DNA of 64,000 nt, taken from the NCBI RefSeq assembly GCF_000023445.1, contig NC_012881.1, forward strand, positions 1,803,501-1,867,500, read 5' to 3'. A program made the position numbers and the translations under genes. This DNA is from Maridesulfovibrio salexigens DSM 2638. Its GTDB lineage: Bacteria; Desulfobacterota; Desulfovibrionia; Desulfovibrionales; Desulfovibrionaceae. The notes under the pieces were generated by a model that had not been told where the DNA came from, searched no databases, and saw only the letters and a program-made list of their open reading frames with translations. Below, one piece after another: positions 16,801 to 24,674 of this stretch (its first letter is position 1; each line of letters starts with the position of its first letter).

Positions 16801-17090
16801 AGCTTGAGTACTTTCTCGTTGGCCTCAATCAGCCCAGCCGTAGGTTGATGAAATATCTCGTTGTAAAGGTCGCCTAGCTGTTTGTCGGTGAGCCATTGCT
16901 GTCCGTCTTCGGTCCGGTTAATGGAGCTGACGCTTTGCTTGAATTCTTCAAACAGGGCCACTTCGCGGAAGTTGCTGCGGTAGCTCATAGCCGGGTCATG
17001 GGGGATTCCCTGCCCTTGGTCAGTAATTTCCCATCCAAGATTTTCCAGCTGGTCCAGAAACGGTTTTTCAACAACGAGATATTCAGCCAT
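13860..17090 (-). CDS. hsdR: Type I restriction enzyme, R subunit (HsdR)
   Basis: A 1076-aa HsdR. The N-terminal nuclease core includes IPDIVLFVNGLPLVVIECKD (D...ExK). The SF2 translocase follows with HTQGSGKSLTM (Walker A, near residue 322), MIDEAHRS (Walker B), AFTGTPLL and GFDAPIEQVMYIDKK. The C-terminal helical part would contact HsdM. Length is normal for the family and the frame is intact. It performs ATP-driven DNA translocation and cleavage at unmethylated targets. It is the sixth gene of a seven-gene operon and follows the 127-aa alkyltransferase-like gene by 2 bp. Confidence 0.95.
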   Translation of the reverse strand: MAEYLVVEKPFLDQLENLGWEITDQGQGIPHDPAMSYRSNFREVALFEEFKQSVSSINRTEDGQQWLTDKQLGDLYNEIFHQPTAGLIEANEKVLKLLFKAQVDVNEITGESDPVVKLIDFDNPERNTFRAINQFRIDTPGGVKDYIIPDIVLFVNGLPLVVIECKDANEYTSNPIHEAVEQLRRYSDQREQTIAEGLREGEPALFFANQLLIATCGDEAEFGSITATEDYFFAWKDIYPVKHKEYEPPLGRERAQEILIQGMLPPETLLDIIRTCTVFMDVGDNRVKAVCRYQQYRAADKIVEKLRNGGSFRDRSGVVWHTQGSGKSLTMVFTVRKIRMCDDLKDLKILFMTDRKDLEKQLGQTAELTGENVTYIQSTQALRKNLHTDASNLNMVMVHKFGEHQHNMAPEYLAKAIDAPRRYDNFGVVNPSERIVIMIDEAHRSHNEDLGNNVFEAFPAAARIAFTGTPLLSGISKAPTIDKFGGYIDKYRLQDAVEDGATVQILYEGKTADTAIYDKHEFDRKFEDLFKKRTDEEILEIKKRYGATGDILEAEGRIEEIATDLVDHYIENILCNGFKAQVVASSKMAAARYVKYIRKAIESRIELEKEKPTSDESLITKLAFLQTAAVLSADGTNDPAVITKAIKEAKKFNAIANFKKAFDPERPETGMAILVVCDRLLTGFDAPIEQVMYIDKKIKEHNLLQTIARVNRIADGKTRGYIVDYIGLANHLHHALSIYGKDEDYADIQMSMLDIDSEIPTLESRYRRLLYLFSSNGLDDIEDFVQQKIDNPELEYNIVEEAIGILENIKRRADFEVYFKKFLQSMDIILPNAAATPYKIPVKRFGYILARTKQRYKDNSLNISGAGEKVKQLVNEHLISLGIDPKIPAVELFSANFDESIEENKSTKAKASEMEHAIRKHCKIQFGKDPEGYARMSEKLEALIRKHKEDWDKLYKSLLALCDEVRKIEDKPVDDPFLRLTLMTTFGTTEVDDETKGKTEVLIDEVLKHLQKTIGIIDFWDTPVRVRELKGEISIALASSGIPEVIEKMDQVETEIVALAKHRHKELLALVDDRKK

Positions 17091-17092
17091 AA

Positions 17093-17476
17093 CTATTTCA
17101 CGTATTCTTCCCAGACGTTCTCAAAATCTTCGGCGGAAGGGGGAATAATGCCGTACCAGTCTTCATCGAAAACTTTCATTCTCGCTGCATCTACTGATTT
17201 GTATTTCTTTTCCACTTCCATTCCGTCGCCGGGTTCCCCCGCGTCATGTTTTACAACAAGAGAAGTCAATGGAGGCAGATCATTGTCTTCGCAGTAGTAC
17301 ATGATGCGGCCTAAAAGCTGTGCAAATACTCCTGCTCCTTTATAGCCCAAAATATCAGCAAGCTGACCGTAAGTGATGATTTGCTGGTTGTAAGCGCAGC
17401 CGATGAGAATCTGCCACAACTGTACTGCTCGCCATGAAGCTTTGAGTTCTTTCTGATCGTCAAAATATTCAGGCAT
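17093..17476 (-). CDS. Alkyltransferase-like (ATL) fold protein without active cysteine motif
   Basis: A 127-aa protein. Residues about 20-70 (AYNQQIITYGQLADILGYKG, then a GR-containing helix) resemble the DNA-binding winged helix of Ogt/Atl1 alkyltransferase-like proteins, where TYGQ(I/L)A is characteristic. The PCHR methyl-acceptor motif is missing; the equivalent place reads PPLTSLVV, so it cannot be a suicide methyltransferase. I chose the ATG at 17476 because AGGAG sits 7 nt before it; an in-frame ATG at 17500 lies inside the previous gene. It may help recognise modified or damaged DNA for the restriction enzyme. The likeness is by eye and uncertain. Confidence 0.5.
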   Translation of the reverse strand: MPEYFDDQKELKASWRAVQLWQILIGCAYNQQIITYGQLADILGYKGAGVFAQLLGRIMYYCEDNDLPPLTSLVVKHDAGEPGDGMEVEKKYKSVDAARMKVFDEDWYGIIPPSAEDFENVWEEYVK

Positions 17477-17480
17477 CGGT

Positions 17481-18353
17481 CTACTCCTGTGAAAGGTCAA
17501 TTCCTTCGGTTTGAATGTCTCTAAGTGTCACACCTTGTTCATTTTTCCATTCGATCCTGCCATTGGCATTGCGGGCCAGAACTATACTTGCAGCTGTGCT
17601 GGGAGATTTAAAAGTGTAGTCCTGTGAAAATATGAAGTTTTCACCATCAGGCAGTAATACTCCTGAATTTATAAGGTCATCTCTTGTGGTGATGAGATAG
17701 TTATGGATGGATTTTGCTGTAAATTTTTTGGACTGAGATCCTTTGAATACAACAAAGCCTTCACCTGTATCTTGTCCTTTGGCGGAGACTCCACTGCCGT
17801 TAATTTTTAGAGTCGGAAATTTTTTGTGTGATTTCTTTTTTGTTTTTTTAAATGCATGAAGCCCCAGCAAAGGGAAAACACTAAGCATATCATCCAGAAA
17901 GCTATCCACGTCGGCCTGTTCCCATTCGGAGAGGGTAGGAGCATGCGAATCAACATTATTATCAAGCTTGGCCCGTTTGGCTTTTTTAGCCAGTTCAATG
18001 AGCTGGCTTTCAATATTCTTTACGTGGGCTTTATTCAGGCTGTTGTCAGTGGAAACAAAGAACACTCCCCAGTTCCAGAAATCCTTATTGGCATAATGGC
18101 GGTTCAGCCTGCGGAGCACCGGTTCCCCTTCGCCGATGTAAATGGTCGGCAAAGTTCCGTCCTCGGCATCGCCCACTAGAATATATACACCTGTTTTCTG
18201 GAATTCTTCCCGCTTGGAAGATTCCTTGTAATTGGAGCGGTTAAAGACCAGTCCTTTCCCTGTCCAGTGCGATTTACCAATGATACGCAGACCGTCCGGG
18301 TCGCCTTCCGGCAGGAAGATTTTAAAGGAAAAAGGGGAGTTGTTTTTGCTCAT
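17481..18353 (-). CDS. GIY-YIG nuclease / DUF4357 protein
   Basis: A 290-aa protein. The N-terminal half contains a GIY-YIG-type core: TGVYILVG near residue 53, then TIYIGEGEPVLRRLNRHYAN. The C-terminal part (about 210-285) has the DUF4357 pattern SGVLLPDGENFIFSQDYTFK ... SPSTAASIVL. This combination is common beside restriction-modification genes. The ATG directly abuts the TAA of the cyclase gene, so expression is coupled within the operon. It may cleave DNA or act as an accessory specificity module; no target is evident. Confidence 0.8.
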   Translation of the reverse strand: MSKNNSPFSFKIFLPEGDPDGLRIIGKSHWTGKGLVFNRSNYKESSKREEFQKTGVYILVGDAEDGTLPTIYIGEGEPVLRRLNRHYANKDFWNWGVFFVSTDNSLNKAHVKNIESQLIELAKKAKRAKLDNNVDSHAPTLSEWEQADVDSFLDDMLSVFPLLGLHAFKKTKKKSHKKFPTLKINGSGVSAKGQDTGEGFVVFKGSQSKKFTAKSIHNYLITTRDDLINSGVLLPDGENFIFSQDYTFKSPSTAASIVLARNANGRIEWKNEQGVTLRDIQTEGIDLSQE

Positions 18354-19298
18354 TTAATTATCCCTTGTAGGCAATGGGGCAGTCCAGCCTTTGGCTACAC
18401 ATTCTTCCGGTGAATACATCTGAATGGCGACATTCTTATGCATCCCGTTTACCCACCATATTTGGCGGGTTCTTTGGTGTTTGTCTGCAACTTCGCCAAG
18501 ATCTACTGTTTTGATATTGTGGTTAAGTTTGTCGTTGAGATAATTTATTGTTGGTTCTGCTAATTTTTTTACTTCATCGGAAATAAAAACAGTCCCAAGC
18601 GTATTGGCTCTATGTTGTTTTTCGGCTGTTTTTTGTCCTTCGCTTAAAATACGAGCAGCTTCATTAAGGCCGTCACCATAACAATTCTTGTTGCCAGCTA
18701 TATCTGTGAAGAAATCGCACTCTCCAATGTGGCAGGCGACACGAATCTCTATTTTTTCTTCAAAATCATCTTCTTGCTTGAATTCATGTTCAATGATTTG
18801 AGTTTGGGTGACTCGCAGCATTTGGGGAAGTGATAGCCCTATGTTGCAAAATTTATCAATGACCCTTTCGTCAGTAATTATGTAGCAACCATCTCCAGTT
18901 GGAATGATAAGCTCAACTGGATCGAAGGGAAGTAAAAGGTGTAATGGTTTTATATCAGCTTTTAGGCAGCGGCTAAGCAAAGTCAGCACTGCACTTTGAT
19001 GCAAGGTTTCAAGTTTAGAATAGCCGGCAATGTCGATGAGGATTATTCCCCGTTTTTTCGGGGCATATATTTGATTCTTGAATTCCGGTGAATCCAAGTG
19101 ATCCATTAGTTCATCCGTAGCAGTATATTTTGCTTTTTTGACAAGCGCAGAATTACCCTCTTCGGAAGTGCGAAGTCCCGAGATCATGCTGACCCATACA
19201 AATTCTCCCTCCCGCTCAATTTCCAAGGGCTTACATCCGTGTTCCAGTTCGGATTTGATGCGTGCTATCACTTTTTCAGAATAATTTTCTTCAAGCAT
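18354..19298 (-). CDS. Class III nucleotidyl cyclase (Pycsar PycC-like candidate)
   Basis: A 314-aa protein with a class III cyclase catalytic core. The first metal aspartate is in ILIDIAGYSKL (D89), the second in IPTGDGCY (D136), and the transition-state pair is in YGDGLNEAARIL (N212, R216). The purine-selecting lysine usually found just before GDG is absent (ELIIPTGDG), so the base specificity may be non-canonical, as in the cCMP/cUMP cyclases of Pycsar defence. It has no membrane or sensor domain; the first 80 residues are unassigned. It lies between hsdS (5 bp) and the GIY-YIG gene (0 bp) in the restriction operon. No cyclic-nucleotide-binding effector is adjacent. The catalytic fold is well supported; product and role are inferred. 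Confidence 0.72.
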   Translation of the reverse strand: MLEENYSEKVIARIKSELEHGCKPLEIEREGEFVWVSMISGLRTSEEGNSALVKKAKYTATDELMDHLDSPEFKNQIYAPKKRGIILIDIAGYSKLETLHQSAVLTLLSRCLKADIKPLHLLLPFDPVELIIPTGDGCYIITDERVIDKFCNIGLSLPQMLRVTQTQIIEHEFKQEDDFEEKIEIRVACHIGECDFFTDIAGNKNCYGDGLNEAARILSEGQKTAEKQHRANTLGTVFISDEVKKLAEPTINYLNDKLNHNIKTVDLGEVADKHQRTRQIWWVNGMHKNVAIQMYSPEECVAKGWTAPLPTRDN

Positions 19299-19303
19299 GG
19301 CAA

Positions 19304-20506
19304 TTAGTCCTCTGTGTTTTTCATATCCTCAGGGTCAGGTGTAACTTCTATTTTGCCGGTCAGCAGGTCTTGCATTAGGGCGGTTTTTAGGTGTTTTAGT
19401 TTGGTGAGTTGCTTTTTTTCAGTAATCAGTTTCTTTTTAAGAGAGTTAAGTCTTTTAGTGATTTTATCTTGTTCCGTTTGAGAGGGTAAAACAACAAGTA
19501 GGTCTTTCATTTCTCCAACATTAAAGTGCTGCTGAGCTAAGCCTCCTTGCCGTTTCAAGACTTGCCCTTTACCAAATGATGAGTTTATCCATGTAGCTAG
19601 AAAGATGGAAGAAATGCTATTGTCCGGTCGTGAAATTATTATGTCCACACAGTTTGCTTTGTCAAAATCAGAAGGAATTACACATGTGGTTCCTGGGTAG
19701 CCAGTTCGAACTGTGACTAAATCGCCAGCTCTAACCATGCTTTTTGAAAGTTTTTGGTTATTTTCTTCCGTCATGAATATTAAAGCTGAAGAATCAAGGC
19801 CTTCTTCTTTTACATTTGCAGACCTCAGTACCGGGGTTCCATATGAAGTGTAATATTGAGTTGGGCGAATTACGATTCCAACTACAATTTCAGTGCAAAC
19901 GTCAATACATGGAAGTACCTCCCACTCCCGCGGAATCCACCCCAGCTCGGTTTTCTTGTACAACTCCGGGGCATCCTCACGTTTGGGTCTTAATTTCCCA
20001 TTTTCATCTACGCCACGGGTGAAAAGATCCTGCATCATGCCTTGTTTTACTGATTCATACTTGGCGATCAGTTCCTCGGTCTTTTCAATTTGGTTATCTA
20101 CCGTGGTTAGGATTTTGGCTATTTTGCGTTGTTGGGGGAATTCAACAAAACTTATTTTTATTCGACCAAGGTAGTCTCGGTTTATACTTGGAACACCAGT
20201 TGCCTCATTTAGTTTTTCTAAATCACAATCAGCAAGTGAGTAGTAGAGCCATTTTGCATGGATGTTTTTATATGGCAGTACTGCATAAGTTGTGTCGATA
20301 GGCCAGAAAGGGGTTTCCACATACAGTGGATTACCAAGAGTTCCTTTGCGGCCGACGACTGTCGCAGGACCTTCAAATAATGAGTCCTTGCCCCAGCCCG
20401 TTTGTCCGCCTGTGCCGATGATAGGGATTGTCGATTCCTCAGCTTTAGTTGAGCTGGGCGATTTTCCGTAATGGATACTAGCAAGTTGGGTCAGTTCTTT
20501 ACTCAT
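19304..20506 (-). CDS. hsdS: Type I restriction enzyme, specificity subunit (HsdS)
   Basis: A 400-aa HsdS with two target-recognition halves. The first begins [14 protein letters not shown] and includes [13 protein letters not shown] and VVGRKGTLG; the conserved helical spacer contains [20 protein letters not shown]. The second half begins [12 protein letters not shown] and ends in the repeat spacer [20 protein letters not shown]. The start at 20506 overlaps the hsdM stop (ATGAGTAA, 8 bp); an ATG 66 bp upstream would run inside hsdM and is rejected. It sets the bipartite DNA target, which cannot be read from the sequence. Confidence 0.93.
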   Translation of the reverse strand: MSKELTQLASIHYGKSPSSTKAEESTIPIIGTGGQTGWGKDSLFEGPATVVGRKGTLGNPLYVETPFWPIDTTYAVLPYKNIHAKWLYYSLADCDLEKLNEATGVPSINRDYLGRIKISFVEFPQQRKIAKILTTVDNQIEKTEELIAKYESVKQGMMQDLFTRGVDENGKLRPKREDAPELYKKTELGWIPREWEVLPCIDVCTEIVVGIVIRPTQYYTSYGTPVLRSANVKEEGLDSSALIFMTEENNQKLSKSMVRAGDLVTVRTGYPGTTCVIPSDFDKANCVDIIISRPDNSISSIFLATWINSSFGKGQVLKRQGGLAQQHFNVGEMKDLLVVLPSQTEQDKITKRLNSLKKKLITEKKQLTKLKHLKTALMQDLLTGKIEVTPDPEDMKNTED

Positions 20507-23069
20507 ACCCCAACTCCCGCAAATACCCACCCAGAACATCAGCTTCAGCATCACGCTCAGCAAGTATATCATTCAAAGTAACAGCATACTTATCCCAAAG
20601 ATTGTCAATCTTAGCGACAAAACCACGCAGATGCTGACGCAGGTATTCATCATACCGTTCGACTAATTCATCATGAAAACGTTCAAGGATCAGCTTTTTA
20701 GCTTCGCCTTCACTGATCTTTTCGCGTGCTTTTTCAACCAGATCGTCCATCTGCTTCTCAACTGCACGGATGCCGGACTTGAGGTCTTTGAGTTCTTTTT
20801 CAAGATCAGCATGATTCTTCAATTTAAGGTCGATGGCGGTTTTTTCCGCGTTTAACCTTTTAATGCTTGAATCTGTTTCATTAATCAGGGCCTGCTGCTG
20901 ATCAATCTCAACTTGCGCTGTGCCGGACTTGTTCATGCGTTCAAGGTCTTTTTTCAGATCCTTGAGATCCTTGCGTAATGTTTTTAGCTGGCTGTTGCAG
21001 TCCTTCTTTTCATCCTTGAGAGCTTTCACTACAGCTTTGGGTAAAGCTGTGATTTCATCATCGGCCTCGGTGTCGTCTGCATCCGCTTCGTTTGCAGCGG
21101 CAAACATGGACTCCAGCTCGGCGATGCGGGCTTTGTCATCTTCCACTTTTTGCAGAATGTCCGGGAACTGGGATTGCAGGATGCTGTCATCGGGGATGAG
21201 CAGCGCACTCCAGCCGCTGGCGGCGATGGAGCGGAAATCGCTGTCCAGATCTTCCCAATAGCTGGCGAATGCACCACGTACTTTGTGCAGGTCCAGAATG
21301 TCTTCCGGTACCAGAGCTTCAGCAATGGACTCAAAGAATTTACGGCGATATTCAAAGACATTGCCGGATTTATTCAGCTCGGCGATGTCTGCCGCATTGG
21401 CCAGCCACCACTTTTCAAGGCTCTCGCGGAACAGGGCATGTTTTTCCTGCACCCCGTGTGAATTCTCGATTGCTGCTTTGATGCTGCCGTTACCATTGAT
21501 GGCATCGGTGAAGTCTAGATATTCTGCATCTCTGGGTTTGAAGAGCAGGTCTTTGAGGCCGGGAAAGTTCTTGAAATCATCTTTCAGAGTATCGACTTCG
21601 GAAACAGGCACTCCGCCGTGCAGATGTGCTTTTACATCGTGCGGTTCGGGCGGCGGGGAGTTGTCCACGTATCTGCGGATGTTGCAGTTGAAATCTTCTT
21701 TTTCCAGTTCTTGCACCGGAACCATGCGTGAGTATTTATCTACTTCCAGCCTGTTGCGGTAAACATGGGTGATCTTGGCGATGTCTTCAGGACGCAGCTT
21801 GTTCTGGTTCTTGCCTTCCTTGTATTCGCGGTCCGCATTGATGAAGAGTACTTCCTTTCTGTCTGCTGCGCCTTCTTTGTTCAGAACAAGGATGCAGGCC
21901 GGAATGCCGGTACCATAGAACAGTCCGGAGGGCAGGCCTACGATGGCCTCAAGGATTCCTTTTTCAATGAACTTTTCACGGCAGTTGCGTTCTTCTCCGC
22001 CACGGAAAAGTACCCCGTGGGGCATGATGACCGCGCATTTGCCGTTGTTCTTGAGCACGGCAACCATGTGCTGCACGAACATGAGGTCGGCTTTTTTACC
22101 AGTTGTGGGCAGCCAGACATCAAAGCGGTCTTTGAAGAGCATTTCCTTCTTGGAATAGTTCTGAGAGAAGGGCGGATTGGCGATTACCCGGTCCCAGGTT
22201 TTAAGCTCATGGTTTTGGTTATTTTGGTCAGGATCTTTTTTCAGATGCAACGGTCTTTTGAGTACGTCTTCCTGTCGGATGTCCTGACTGACGATACCGT
22301 GCAGGATCATGTTCATCTTGCACATGGACCATGTGCTTCCGGCAAGCTCCTGACCGGCGAGAGAAAGGTTTTTGACGTTCCCGCCGCATTCCTGAACGTA
22401 TTTTGCGGATTGGATCAGCATACCGCCGGAACCTGCTGTGGGGTCATAGATTCCCATGCCTTCCTGCGGTTCGATGATTTCAACCAGAGTACGTACTACT
22501 TCTGTGGGAGTATAGAATTCGCCGCCCTTCTTGCCTGCGCTGTCAGCGAAGTGCTTAATCAGAAATTCATAGGCCGCGCCAAGCAGATCGGGAAATTCAA
22601 AGTCATCGTTACTGAGTGGGATATCATTGAAGTGCTGAATGAACTCAACAAGTGTGCTGTCATCAAGAGTGCGCTGCCCGACTTTACGGTTGAAGTTGAT
22701 GGATTTCAGTACATCCTGAAGTGTTTCAGGGTTTGCCTCTTCTATCGCGGCAAGGGCTTTATTCAGGCCGGAACCAACGTCTTTTTTGATGTGCTGGATT
22801 TGTTCCCAGCGTGCGGATTCAGGAACGTAAAATGTGTACTGGTTGCGCTTATCAAGGAGAGCGGCTTTAGCTTCTTCGGGAATTCCTTTAGCTGCGAGAT
22901 CCTGTGCTAGTATTGCGCGGTCTTTGTGGAACTGGTCACTCAGACGTTTAAGAAAGAGCATACCGAAAATGTATTCTTTATATTCAGAGGCTTCCATGTT
23001 GCCCCTGAGGATGTCACAGGCCTTAAAGAGTTTTCGTTCAAGGCTGGAGAGAGTCAATTTTTGAGTCAT
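20499..23069 (-). CDS. hsdM: Type I DNA N6-adenine methyltransferase subunit (HsdM), long C-terminal coiled coil
   Basis: An 856-aa HsdM, longer than the usual 500-550 aa. The N-terminal HsdM helical domain includes [17 protein letters not shown]. The methylase core has [18 protein letters not shown], the SAM motif [10 protein letters not shown] and the catalytic [10 protein letters not shown]. The extra C-terminal 300 residues are rich in K, E, D and L and predict a long coiled coil (about 650-790) before the end. It is the first gene of the restriction operon; the 347 bp upstream holds phased 10-bp repeats. Its coupling to hsdS is an 8-bp overlap. Confidence 0.94.
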   Translation of the reverse strand: MTQKLTLSSLERKLFKACDILRGNMEASEYKEYIFGMLFLKRLSDQFHKDRAILAQDLAAKGIPEEAKAALLDKRNQYTFYVPESARWEQIQHIKKDVGSGLNKALAAIEEANPETLQDVLKSINFNRKVGQRTLDDSTLVEFIQHFNDIPLSNDDFEFPDLLGAAYEFLIKHFADSAGKKGGEFYTPTEVVRTLVEIIEPQEGMGIYDPTAGSGGMLIQSAKYVQECGGNVKNLSLAGQELAGSTWSMCKMNMILHGIVSQDIRQEDVLKRPLHLKKDPDQNNQNHELKTWDRVIANPPFSQNYSKKEMLFKDRFDVWLPTTGKKADLMFVQHMVAVLKNNGKCAVIMPHGVLFRGGEERNCREKFIEKGILEAIVGLPSGLFYGTGIPACILVLNKEGAADRKEVLFINADREYKEGKNQNKLRPEDIAKITHVYRNRLEVDKYSRMVPVQELEKEDFNCNIRRYVDNSPPPEPHDVKAHLHGGVPVSEVDTLKDDFKNFPGLKDLLFKPRDAEYLDFTDAINGNGSIKAAIENSHGVQEKHALFRESLEKWWLANAADIAELNKSGNVFEYRRKFFESIAEALVPEDILDLHKVRGAFASYWEDLDSDFRSIAASGWSALLIPDDSILQSQFPDILQKVEDDKARIAELESMFAAANEADADDTEADDEITALPKAVVKALKDEKKDCNSQLKTLRKDLKDLKKDLERMNKSGTAQVEIDQQQALINETDSSIKRLNAEKTAIDLKLKNHADLEKELKDLKSGIRAVEKQMDDLVEKAREKISEGEAKKLILERFHDELVERYDEYLRQHLRGFVAKIDNLWDKYAVTLNDILAERDAEADVLGGYLRELGYE

Positions 23070-23220
23070 TTATTTCTAAGATCCGATTTTTGAAAAAGTG
23101 TTTTGTTTTCAGTGGATAGCCTGAATTTTTCAATAAAATATATCCGCGTCGTCTGATATAAAATAAGCCTCATTCATGAGGAACGCGATAATTTTATTCA
23201 GCTTTATCCATACTGACACG

Positions 23221-23320
23221 ATTAATTAACGAGATTTAGCAAGATTATGCAAGAACTAACAAGAGTATTTAGGATTTAACGAGATATAACGAGAATTACC
23301 GAGAAGCAACAAGAACTAGC
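23221..23320. repeat. Ten phased 10-bp degenerate repeats
   Basis: From 23221 the sequence can be cut into consecutive 10-mers with no indel. Nine of them (23231-23320) start (G/A)AGA, or AGGA once, and eight end in C. The pentamer C(G/A)AGA therefore recurs every 10 bp, one helical turn, on the same face. A 10-bp period is not a codon multiple, and no ORF covers it. It lies between hsdM (minus) and the Rha/mob genes (plus), 45 bp before a cluster of hairpins. It resembles an iteron-type protein-binding array; the protein is unknown. Confidence 0.7.
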
Positions 23321-23364
23321 AGTAATAATTAAATAAATTGATATTTTTCCGCTAAATCGCGTAT

Positions 23365-23454
23365 ACTCCTGCGGAGTCCGAAGGCAGGACAGGTAAGGTA
23401 GGCCCACCTTTTCAAGGTGGTCTCCCTTACGTCCTGCTCAGCCATGGGGCTGAG
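23365..23454. other. Cluster of three hairpins, candidate oriT or structured leader
   Basis: Three inverted repeats follow each other. The first is ACTCC/GGAGT (23365-23377). The second is a long one (23384-23437) with arms GCAGGAC/GTCCTGC, then GTAAGG/CCTTAC, then CCACCTT/AAGGTGG around a 3-nt loop. The third is CTCAGCC/GGCTGAG with loop ATGG (23437-23454). TCCTGC, reminiscent of the MOBP nic core, occurs in the first hairpin and in the outer arm of the second. Downstream are a Rha gene, a MobC-like gene and a relaxase, and upstream the phased decamers, so an origin of transfer is plausible. An RNA regulatory leader for the Rha gene is the alternative. Confidence 0.5.
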
Positions 23455-23554
23455 GTTGGCTTATTCGCCTTCGGCTCAACGTATGTTGCTGACGGAATTG
23501 AGGACGGCTCAATTTTGGACTGACATTAACTGCAAACCAAGTGGAGTATATGAG

Positions 23555-24382
23555 ATGAATAAAAAGACTAATAAAAACGAACAAATATCAAGTGCTGTGG
23601 AATTGGTAATGGAGAACAATCAGCCAATGGTCTCATCTTTGGTTGTGGCTGAATTGTTTGAAAAGCAGCATAAACACGTCCTTCGAGATATTCGTGATCT
23701 GGAAATCCCAGATTCTTATCGCGAGTCCAATTTTGGACCCACATCAATTGAAGTCTCCCAGCCTAATGGCGGAACACGAAAAGAACCATCCTTCAACATG
23801 ACTCGTGACGGCTTTTCCCTGCTTGCCATGGGGTTTACCGGCAAGAAGGCTATGGAGTGGAAAATCAAGTTTCTTGAGGCTTTCAACGCCATGGAAGCTA
23901 AGCTGACGGTCCCGCCGGTAGAGGGGAAGATTCAGTATAAAAAGGCGACGCCGGAGGCTGTAAAGTCATTTGAGGGAATGGCTCGGTACTGGTGCTATCT
24001 TGAGGGCTTTAGCTGGGAGCAGGGCAAACGGCAGATCGAGGGCGCAATCAGAGTCTCGGATATTTATGAAATAGATGTGCAGGCTTTAGAAAGTGCATGG
24101 ATGTATCTCAACATCAGCATGAGCGTTGTTCCTCCTAAATTGCGCGGCGTGGATGTCTGCTCGGTGGAGGAGTTGGCCCCGGTTTATGGGCTGTTTGATT
24201 ACTGGGCTCATTGCGGCCAGCGCACTCGTGAAGAGTTACTTGCTGATACATGCGGAAAAATGTGCATTGAATCGCTGGAAGATTTGCCAAAATCCTATCT
24301 CCCCCATGCTGTAAGTCTTGTTTGGCAAGGTATTAACAGTGAATCCGGTAGAGCTAATGCCCTCAAAGAAGCAAGTCATTAA
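23555..24382 (+). CDS. Rha-type phage regulatory/antirepressor protein
   Basis: A 275-aa protein. Residues about 15-110 match the phage Rha (pRha) domain: SSLVVAELFEKQHKHVLRDI, then FNMTRDGFSLLAMGFTGKKA and WKIKFLEAFNAME. The C-terminal 160 residues are unassigned and contain WCYLEGFSWEQGKRQI. I chose the ATG at 23555, which has GTGGAG 8 nt upstream; an ORF start at 23417 would run through the hairpin cluster. Such domains normally sit in prophages and interfere with phage repression. Here it precedes and overlaps mobilization genes by 26 bp, an unusual setting that suggests it regulates transfer. Confidence 0.75.
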   Translation: MNKKTNKNEQISSAVELVMENNQPMVSSLVVAELFEKQHKHVLRDIRDLEIPDSYRESNFGPTSIEVSQPNGGTRKEPSFNMTRDGFSLLAMGFTGKKAMEWKIKFLEAFNAMEAKLTVPPVEGKIQYKKATPEAVKSFEGMARYWCYLEGFSWEQGKRQIEGAIRVSDIYEIDVQALESAWMYLNISMSVVPPKLRGVDVCSVEELAPVYGLFDYWAHCGQRTREELLADTCGKMCIESLEDLPKSYLPHAVSLVWQGINSESGRANALKEASH

Positions 24383-24674
24383 AACCTATGTTTCCAAAGA
24401 AGAGTACGAGCAGATCAGCAGGACTGCACAGCAGTGCAGTCTTTCGCTGTCTGCTTTTGCCAAAGCTGTTTGTCTGGGACATGTAATTAAGAGCCGTACT
24501 GACCAGCAGGCACGCCGGGAACTGCTGAAGCTTAATGCCGATCAGGGCCGTTTGGGCGGTCTGCTTAAAATGTGGATTCTTGATGATGACCAGCACCGCA
24601 CGGATGTTGAAGCTTTGCTGGAAGATCTCCGCCGGCTTCAGAAAAAAATAGTTCAGAAGGTCCGAACCATATGA
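24357..24674 (+). CDS. MobC/TraJ-like relaxosome accessory protein
   Basis: A 105-aa basic protein with a likely ribbon-helix-helix start (KKQVIKTYVSKEEYEQI) and the family-typical LSLSAFAKAVCLGHVIKSRT. The helical, basic C-terminus ends in LQKKIVQKVRT. It would bind oriT DNA and load the relaxase. It overlaps the Rha gene by 26 bp and the relaxase by 4 bp (ATGA), so the three form an operon. The Met used fits the mobC family N-terminus; an in-frame ATG at 24318 lies further inside the Rha gene. Confidence 0.7.
   Translation: MPSKKQVIKTYVSKEEYEQISRTAQQCSLSLSAFAKAVCLGHVIKSRTDQQARRELLKLNADQGRLGGLLKMWILDDDQHRTDVEALLEDLRRLQKKIVQKVRTI

Noticed and set aside
21765-22910. 381-codon open frame on the plus strand
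   Set aside because: Lies wholly antisense to hsdM, whose motifs are certain; composition is that of a shadow frame.
23417-23554. Upstream extension of the Rha gene
   Set aside because: It would run through the hairpin cluster; the ATG at 23555 has a good ribosome site and starts the recognisable domain.
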